Below, one piece after another: positions 6,063 through 9,570 of a DNA stretch of 9,570 nt (the first letter of the stretch is position 1; every line of letters begins with the position of its first letter). The notes under the pieces were generated by a model. That model searched no databases and was not told the DNA's origin. It worked only from the letters and a program-made list of their open reading frames with translations. A program made the translations under genes and the position numbers. Source of the stretch: Candidatus Moranbacteria bacterium RIFCSPHIGHO2_02_FULL_40_12b (lineage in GTDB: Bacteria > Patescibacteriota > Minisyncoccia > Moranbacterales > 2-12-FULL-40-10); assembly GCA_001784725.1 (NCBI GenBank), contig MFRX01000008.1, forward strand, positions 1-9,570. The letters run 5' to 3'.

Positions 6063-6464
6063 TTATTTTTTCTTTTTTATTTTTCGTTTATTATATTCCT
6101 CTATCGCTTTGTGCAGCGCTTCCGCCGCCAGATTGCTGCAATGTTCTTTTGCCGGAGGCAGGCCTTGCAGTTCTTCTGATACGTCATTTCTTGATATTTT
6201 CATCGCTTCTTCCAATGTCTTCCCTTTCGCGAGATCCGTAATCATTGAAGAAGTAGCGATCGCCGCCCCGCATCCCAGCGTTTCAAATTTTACATCCTCT
6301 AAAATTTCTGTGCCTTTTTTATTTTTAGAAACTTTAATATAAAGCCGCATTATGTCGCCGCATCTGGGATTCCCCACAGTTGCCACCGCGCTGGGATTTT
6401 TTATTTTTCCCTGATTATGGGGCCTGGTAAAATGTTCCAGGACTTTTTTTGAATAAAATTGCAT
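6063..6464 (-). CDS. iscU: Fe-S cluster assembly scaffold IscU/NifU N-terminal type
   Basis: 133 residues, normal for IscU. The three cluster-binding cysteines are Cys35 in NPRCGD (with Asp37), Cys65 in LGCGAAIATSS and Cys109 in EHCSNLA, the last next to His108. YSKKVLEHFTRPHN at the N-terminus is typical. The protein receives sulfur from the desulfurase and builds 2Fe-2S or 4Fe-4S clusters for transfer. LPPAK (102-106) matches the LPPVK motif that HscA chaperones recognise in IscU, although no hscA is near. It is the last gene of the rrf2-iscS-iscU operon, 92 bp after iscS. The gap contains an inverted heptamer repeat. No good Shine-Dalgarno is seen. The C-terminal tail is a lysine-rich run (KRKIKKKK). 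Confidence 0.95.
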   Translation of the reverse strand: MQFYSKKVLEHFTRPHNQGKIKNPSAVATVGNPRCGDIMRLYIKVSKNKKGTEILEDVKFETLGCGAAIATSSMITDLAKGKTLEEAMKISRNDVSEELQGLPPAKEHCSNLAAEALHKAIEEYNKRKIKKKK

Positions 6465-6476
6465 TTATATTTTTGA

Positions 6477-6559
6477 CCTACAATCCACAACTGACAATTT
6501 ACAATATTTACCAGAAAGTTGTTTGTTGTATGTTGTAGGTTGTAGGTTATTAGTTATTA
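6477..6559. repeat. Inverted pair of heptamer arrays between iscS and iscU
   Basis: Left arm: four units ending ACAA, starting at 6477 (CCTACAA), 6484, 6491 and 6498. Right arm: six units starting at 6518 (GTTGTTT), 6525, 6532 (GTTGTAG), 6539 (GTTGTAG), 6546 and 6553 (GTTATTA). The left arm read in reverse complement has the same TTGTNNN repeat, so the 13-nt centre (6505-6517) would be the loop of a long imperfect hairpin. The last two units (GTTATTA) contain the double TAA stop of iscS on the minus strand. Confidence 0.75.
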
Positions 6560-7774
6560 TTTAAACTCTTCAAGTACTTTTCCTGAAATTGATCGCAGCC
6601 GTTTTATAATTTCTTTTAATTTATTCGCGGTAAAATCAATTTCTTTTTTAGTCGTATGCTTTCCGAGCGTCAGACGCAAGCTACCATGCGCCTGTTCCGG
6701 CTTGAGTCCGATCGCCAATAAAACATGCGACGGTTCCAATGCCCCGGATGAACAAGCTGAACCGGTAGACGCCGCGATACCCTCCATATCGAGTGATAAT
6801 ACCAGTCCCTCCCCTTCCACGTTATCAAATCTGAAATTCGCGTTATTCGGCGATCGTTTTTCCAATGAACCGTTTAAATATGACCTCGGAATTTCTTTTA
6901 TAACTCTCTGAATTAAATAATCTCTTAAATTGATAATTTTTGTTGTTTGTTGTTTGTTGTTTGTTGTTAGTTGGCTTATGGCCTCGCCCAGCCCCACAAT
7001 TCCCGGCACATTATGCGTTCCCGCCCGCAATTTATACTCCTGATCTCCACCGTCCTGGATGCGTTTTATGGGGGTGTTTTTTCTTACAAATAACACACCG
7101 ACTCCTTTTGGTCCGTAAATTTTATGCGCTGAAAAAGAAAGCAAATCAACATTTAACTTTGTCATATCGCAATCAAAATAATTCACTCCTTGCGTCGCAT
7201 CCGTATGGAACAGAGGATACCTTAATTCTTTAGCCCTAATTCTTAATTCTCGCAATAGCTTGCCTATTGCGATTATTGGCTGGACGGTGCCGATTTCATT
7301 ATTCACATGCATCACGGATATTAAAATCGTATTCGGCTTGATTGCTTTTTTAACATCCTCAATTTTTACGACACCCTCCTTATAAACCGGAAGATAAGTT
7401 ACTTCGGCGCTTGCCTCTTTTTCTAGAATCTTGCAGGTATCCAATACACAATGATGTTCAAATTTTGTCGTAATTATATGCGGCTTTTTATTTTTATTTT
7501 CCGGTCTGGAATAATACGACCGCAAGGCGCCCTTAATCGCCAAATTGTTTGATTCCGTCGCGCCACTGGTGAAAATTATTTCCGTCGGAGAACACTTTAA
7601 AAATTCCGCGACCTGTTCGCGCGCTTTGTCCACCGCTTTCAGCGCTTCTTGTCCAAATTGATGGATTGACATCGCGTTTCCGAATTTTTCCGAAAAATAA
7701 GGCAAAATGGCTTTCAACACTTTTTTATCCACTGGGGTTGTAGCGGCATAGTCAAGGTAAATTTTATGTGCCAT
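6557..7774 (-). CDS. iscS: Cysteine desulfurase (IscS/NifS family)
   Basis: 405 residues, usual length, PLP-dependent enzyme that takes sulfur from cysteine and passes it as persulfide to IscU and other acceptors. YLDYAATTPVD starts the protein. His107 (EHHCVLDT), Asp192 and Gln195 (FHTDATQ) and the PLP-binding Lys218 (SFSAHKIYGPKG) match the IscS residues. The catalytic Cys341 is in STGSACSSGALEPSHVL, the long mobile loop of group I enzymes. The C-terminal LRLTLGKHTT block is complete. Two in-frame heptamer repeats encode TTNNKQQTT (270-278) and RELRIRAKELR (175-185), both at points where relatives have short loops. The ATG at 7774 gives the expected N-terminus. The stop is a double TAA supplied by a repeat. 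It is second in the rrf2-iscS-iscU operon. Confidence 0.96.
   Translation of the reverse strand: MAHKIYLDYAATTPVDKKVLKAILPYFSEKFGNAMSIHQFGQEALKAVDKAREQVAEFLKCSPTEIIFTSGATESNNLAIKGALRSYYSRPENKNKKPHIITTKFEHHCVLDTCKILEKEASAEVTYLPVYKEGVVKIEDVKKAIKPNTILISVMHVNNEIGTVQPIIAIGKLLRELRIRAKELRYPLFHTDATQGVNYFDCDMTKLNVDLLSFSAHKIYGPKGVGVLFVRKNTPIKRIQDGGDQEYKLRAGTHNVPGIVGLGEAISQLTTNNKQQTTKIINLRDYLIQRVIKEIPRSYLNGSLEKRSPNNANFRFDNVEGEGLVLSLDMEGIAASTGSACSSGALEPSHVLLAIGLKPEQAHGSLRLTLGKHTTKKEIDFTANKLKEIIKRLRSISGKVLEEFK
6940..6973. repeat. In-frame CAAACAA heptamer microsatellite in iscS
   Basis: On the plus strand TTGTTTG-type units run from 6940 to 6973. The Gs fall at alternating 3- and 4-base steps (6942, 6945, 6949, 6952, 6956, 6959, 6963, 6966, 6970, 6973), so there are almost five units, nearly perfect. 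In the iscS frame this encodes TTNNKQQTT. The unit has no stop codon in any of the three iscS-sense frames. Confidence 0.85.
7218..7252. repeat. In-frame ATTCTTA heptamer array in iscS
   Basis: Units start at 7218 (TACCTTA), 7225 (ATTCTTT), 7232 (AGCCCTA), 7239 (ATTCTTA) and 7246 (ATTCTCG). The ATTCTTA core is the same as in priA at 566-624. It encodes RELRIRAKELRY in iscS, just before FHTDATQ. Confidence 0.65.
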
Positions 7775-7782
7775 AAAATTTA

Positions 7783-7860
7783 GAATTTTGAATTAAGATT
7801 TAAGATTTAAGAAAATATCATCTATATTCTTGATTCATAAATCGTAAATCATAAATCGTT
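7783..7860. repeat. Inverted pair of GATTTAN heptamer arrays between the regulator and iscS
   Basis: Left arm: GAATTTT (7783), GAATTAA (7790), GATTTAA (7797), GATTTAA (7804). Right arm, in the opposite orientation, has units at 7839, 7846 and 7853 (AAATCGT, AAATCAT, AAATCGT), which in reverse complement are the same GATTTAN repeat. The centre (7811-7831) is about 21 nt. It fills the 85-bp gap and could fold into a long imperfect hairpin in the operon transcript. Confidence 0.75.
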
Positions 7861-8240
7861 TAAATTAATTCGCTTAGATTAATACTATTTAAAGTTTTTT
7901 TCATTTCTCTTTCCAGCTTCAGCCAAACAATGCTGGATGAACATTTTTTTTCCGCCCGGCATAATCCGCAGCCGCGGACGCTAATCGGACCCTCCAAGGC
8001 CTCAATTATTCTTCCCACCTTTATCTCTTCAGGATCACATGATAAAAAGTATCCTCCCTTTTTTCCTCTTGTGCTCTCTATTAATTTTTTATCTCGCAGG
8101 AATGCAAAAAGATGCTCAAGGTATTTCCGAGGAATTTGTTCCTCGATTGAAACCTGTCTTATATTTTTTTTGCGGGGATAATTCCTTGCCAGATTGACTA
8201 TCGCCCGCAACCCATACTCTGCCCTGCTGGAAAACCTCAT
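7860..8240 (-). CDS. Rrf2 family transcriptional regulator, IscR-like
   Basis: 126 residues. The N-terminal winged helix-turn-helix is typical of Rrf2: RFSSRAEYGLRAIVNLA (2-18), IPRKYLEHLFAFLRDKKLIES (36-56) and RGKKGGYFL (58-66). Three cysteines follow in RGCGLCRAEKKC: Cys91, Cys94 and Cys100. IscR of E. coli uses three cysteines spaced five apart plus a histidine; here the spacing is C-x2-C-x5-C, so a bound Fe-S cluster is likely but its ligands differ in arrangement. As first gene before iscS and iscU, with a palindrome over its own promoter, it most likely represses this operon when Fe-S clusters are plentiful. The start at 8240 gives the canonical Rrf2 N-terminus. No Shine-Dalgarno is seen and the predicted leader is only about 27 nt. 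Confidence 0.92.
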   Translation of the reverse strand: MRFSSRAEYGLRAIVNLARNYPRKKNIRQVSIEEQIPRKYLEHLFAFLRDKKLIESTRGKKGGYFLSCDPEEIKVGRIIEALEGPISVRGCGLCRAEKKCSSSIVWLKLEREMKKTLNSINLSELI

Positions 8241-8250
8241 ATATCTAAAC

Positions 8251-8267
8251 CATACTAATTTAGTATG
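8251..8267. promoter_or_regulatory. Probable operator of the Rrf2 regulator
   Basis: CATACTAATTTAGTATG is a perfect palindrome with 7-bp arms and a 3-bp centre. It begins 10 bp before the regulator's start codon and lies just downstream of the predicted -10, over the expected transcription start. Its size and place fit a dimeric Rrf2 repressor site. That this protein binds it is inferred. Confidence 0.7.
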
Positions 8268-8272
8268 CTTTA

Positions 8273-8301
8273 ATATTATAAAAAAGGCGAAAAGTTGTCA
8301 A
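8273..8301 (-). promoter_or_regulatory. Promoter of the rrf2-iscS-iscU operon
   Basis: On the minus strand a consensus -35 TTGACA (8301-8296) is followed either after 15 bp by TATAAT (8280-8275) or after 17 bp by TAATAT (8278-8273). The predicted start falls within the palindrome 8251-8267. The -35 also lies in an 11-bp palindrome AGTTGTCAACT (8293-8303). Confidence 0.7.
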
Positions 8302-8326
8302 CTCTGTTAGGAACCCATGCAAGACA

Positions 8327-8355
8327 TTGACAAAATGGAGAATTAAGAATATAAT
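8327..8355 (+). promoter_or_regulatory. Consensus promoter of the 108-residue gene
   Basis: TTGACA (8327-8332) and TATAAT (8350-8355) with a 17-bp spacer match the housekeeping sigma consensus perfectly. Transcription would start near 8362, giving a leader of about 45 nt that includes the short palindrome TTGTTTAACAA (8367-8377), possibly an operator. Confidence 0.8.
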
Positions 8356-8392
8356 ACAAAATTAAGTTGTTTAACAAAAAAATAACCAATAT

Positions 8393-8400
8393 AAGGGGGG
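8393..8400 (+). promoter_or_regulatory. Strong ribosome binding site
   Basis: AAGGGGGG ends six bases before the ATG at 8407. It is the strongest Shine-Dalgarno in the window and supports this start. Confidence 0.75.
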
Positions 8401-8406
8401 CGTAGA

Positions 8407-8733
8407 ATGCTAAATAAAATTAAGAAATTATTGAAAAAGACCGGGATAATTTTAAAGATTCATGAAGCAAAAGATATTTCGGAAATCAGCTCATTAGTTT
8501 CTTCACATGATAACATTGATGCTATTATTCTTGGAAAAACTGTCGGCGACTTCAGTACTAGTTTTGTTTATTTTTCATCGGATAAAAAAGCTAAGGAATT
8601 TGCTTCGGCGCTCAATTTGAAATTTCATCGCGCATTAACACCCGGATTATATTATGTCAATATATATGAAGCTCCCGCCGAATTTTTGAAAAATATTCAA
8701 GATTCCGGAAATTTTGATGTTTCTATTACATAG
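8407..8733 (+). CDS. Orphan 108-residue protein, function unknown
   Basis: I do not recognise a family. The protein is soluble-looking, with no signal peptide or membrane helix: a basic N-terminus (MLNKIKKLLKKTG), then alternating predicted strands and helices (IILKIHEA, DAIILGKTV, SFVYFSS, KKAKEFASALN, LYYVNIYEA, AEFLKNIQ), suggesting a small alpha/beta fold. There are no cysteines and no obvious catalytic motif. The gene stands alone with a perfect promoter, the best Shine-Dalgarno of the window and its own terminator, so it is probably well expressed and independent. It diverges from the Rrf2-isc operon, and the 166-bp shared region could allow joint control, but no copy of the 8251-8267 palindrome lies at its own promoter. 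Confidence 0.85.
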   Translation: MLNKIKKLLKKTGIILKIHEAKDISEISSLVSSHDNIDAIILGKTVGDFSTSFVYFSSDKKAKEFASALNLKFHRALTPGLYYVNIYEAPAEFLKNIQDSGNFDVSIT

Positions 8734-8747
8734 AAAATATCGCTTCA

Positions 8748-8791
8748 GGAGAGCCAATGGATTAAATATCCCGCGGCTCTCTTTTATTTTT
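8748..8791 (+). terminator. Factor-independent terminator after the 108-residue gene
   Basis: GAGAGCC (8749-8755) pairs with GGCTCTC (8775-8781) and is followed by TTTTATTTTTT. The 7-bp G/C-containing stem starts 15 bp after the stop codon; the loop is 19 nt. Confidence 0.8.
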
Positions 8792-8802
8792 TACCCGGTG
8801 AT

Positions 8803-8844
8803 ATACTTTATACATTCTTCATAATACATTATACTTACATTATG
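8803..8844. repeat. Heptamer array running into the nuclease start codon
   Basis: Units begin at 8803 (ATACTTT), 8810 (ATACATT), 8817 (CTTCATA), 8824 (ATACATT), 8831 (ATACTTA) and 8838 (CATTATG). The last unit contains the ATG of the nuclease gene. The array replaces any Shine-Dalgarno there. Confidence 0.6.
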
Positions 8845-9570
8845 AGAATTTCATATTCCGCTCTGGACACCTACCAAACCTGCCCGCTGAAATATAAATT
8901 TTCCGAAATTGACAAAATCAAAGTTCCTAAATCAAAGGAAGCGGTTTTTGGCAATATCATCCATTCCACGATGAAATTTATCCATACTCCCGGCATCCTC
9001 TCCCCTACTCTGGAAAAAGCCATGGAATATTTTTCCAATGGATGGAATCCGGCGGTCTTCGATTTAGAAGAGGAAGAACGCGCGGCATTTTCCCAGGGAA
9101 TAAAAATTATCCAGGACTATTATAAAAAAAATAATCCGGCTGATTTTAATATTATTGATCTTGAATTGAGGTTTGCCTTTAATATAGGACGCAGCGGTTC
9201 GACCGCTACAGACGGAGGCGAGCATATCGTTTCAGGAATAATTGACCGCATTGACAAAACCGAAGACGGCTACGAAATTATTGATTATAAGACCACGAAA
9301 AAAATGCCGTCGCAGGAAAAAGTTGATAATGATCTCCAGCTGTCAATCTATTTAAAAGCGTTCTTATCGCGCTATCCGAAAGAAAATGATAATTTGGATA
9401 AAGTGAAAGTGAGTTTATATTATCTCAAGCATGGAGTAAAATTGACATCCGCAAGAACATCGGAACAACTCCGGCAAAGCGAGCAATTATTCTTGGACGC
9501 GATTAAGATAATTGAATCCGGAAAATTCGAACCGGCCGTTTCTCCCCTTTGCGACTGGTGCGGATACCAA
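8842..9570 (+). CDS. PD-(D/E)XK nuclease, RecB/AddB-like with Fe-S cysteines, 3' end beyond window
   Basis: 243 codons, open at the right edge. ISYSALDTYQTCPLKYKF (residues 3-20) is the characteristic start of RecB-family/PDDEXK_1 nucleases, with Cys14 as a possible first cluster ligand. GNIIH (37-41), Glu108 (LELRF), GIIDRID (132-138), IIDYKTTK (146-153, with Asp148 and Lys150 as PD-(D/E)XK residues) and the QxxxY motif QLSIY (166-170) follow in order. Near the edge CDWCGYQ gives Cys237 and Cys240; in AddB-type enzymes another Cys follows within a few residues, here outside the window. It probably binds a 4Fe-4S cluster that staples the domain and cuts DNA in recombination repair or a related process. 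At this size it is likely a stand-alone nuclease rather than a full AddB. A palindrome encodes an insert near residues 118-122. The start is preceded by a heptamer array and no Shine-Dalgarno. Confidence 0.9.
   Translation, partial: MRISYSALDTYQTCPLKYKFSEIDKIKVPKSKEAVFGNIIHSTMKFIHTPGILSPTLEKAMEYFSNGWNPAVFDLEEEERAAFSQGIKIIQDYYKKNNPADFNIIDLELRFAFNIGRSGSTATDGGEHIVSGIIDRIDKTEDGYEIIDYKTTKKMPSQEKVDNDLQLSIYLKAFLSRYPKENDNLDKVKVSLYYLKHGVKLTSARTSEQLRQSEQLFLDAIKIIESGKFEPAVSPLCDWCGYQ
9193..9207. repeat. In-frame 15-bp palindrome in the nuclease gene
   Basis: AGCGGTTCGACCGCT has 6-bp arms around TCG. It shares the core GGTTCGACC and the 15-bp plan with the palindrome at 3163-3177 in gltX. It encodes SGSTA within GRSGSTATDGGE, between two conserved strands of the nuclease fold (ELRF and SGIIDRID). 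Confidence 0.75.

Noticed and set aside
5965..6342. Plus-strand open frame of 125 codons over iscU
   Set aside because: It overlaps the well-supported iscU gene on the other strand, has no recognisable domain and begins in the convergent spacer within the inverted repeat region.
6477..6559. Regularly spaced repeats that might suggest a CRISPR array
   Set aside because: The period is 7 bp with no spacers, far below CRISPR repeat and spacer lengths, and no cas genes are present.
1..9570. Alternative genetic code (UGA as Gly or Trp, as in some CPR lineages)
   Set aside because: All nine genes with visible ends stop at TAA (five) or TAG (four) and none at TGA, which is suggestive, but no conserved position in any protein needs an internal TGA, and Gly and Trp are coded normally. 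The standard bacterial code is sufficient; nine stops are too few.

Overview
The window looks like chromosomal DNA from a member of the Patescibacteria/CPR (Parcubacteria-like). This is an inference from gene content and style. The DNA is A/T-rich, genes are short and tightly packed with standard-code reading frames, spacers are small, and housekeeping genes carry short low-complexity or palindromic DNA inside the reading frame. Nothing here is clearly plasmid, phage or transposon.

Layout. Positions 1-961 (minus) hold the N-terminal two thirds or less of a PriA-type primosomal helicase, cut by the window edge. A plus-strand run diverges from it: a ThpR/LigT RNA 2',3'-cyclic phosphodiesterase (1025-1570), a WecG/TagA/CpsF glycosyltransferase (1630-2346), a small two-helix membrane protein (2390-2797), glutamyl-tRNA synthetase gltX (true start 2929, end 4488), and a secreted coiled-coil plus C39-like cysteine peptidase (4481-5821). 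After a 241-bp convergent spacer comes a minus-strand Fe-S assembly operon read as Rrf2/IscR-like regulator (7860-8240), cysteine desulfurase iscS (6557-7774) and scaffold iscU (6063-6464). Its promoter carries a perfect 17-bp palindrome that is probably the regulator's own operator. Divergently, a consensus promoter drives a 108-residue orphan protein (8407-8733) with a strong ribosome binding site and its own terminator. A PD-(D/E)XK nuclease of the AddB/RecB-like Fe-S type starts at 8842 and runs off the right edge.

The least ordinary thing in the window is its repeat content. Degenerate tandem repeats with an exact 7-bp period occur about ten times, both between genes and in frame within priA, wecG and iscS. 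Two of them, one on each side of iscS, are built as inverted pairs of heptamer arrays. A second class, short palindromes, lies in frame in priA, gltX and the nuclease, and between genes. Some of these repeats overlap gene signals: the stop codons of iscS, the Shine-Dalgarno of wecG, the start codon of the nuclease, and a false 44-codon upstream extension of gltX. This resembles in spirit the Rickettsia palindromic elements and the heptamer STRR repeats of cyanobacteria, but the sequences read here are different ones.

Functionally, the isc genes form a minimal sulfur-transfer and scaffold module under an autoregulated promoter. No hscA/hscB, iscA or ferredoxin is seen. The nuclease at the right edge is a plausible Fe-S client. 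The left-hand run mixes translation (gltX), RNA processing (thpR) and cell-envelope functions (glycosyltransferase, secreted peptidase).
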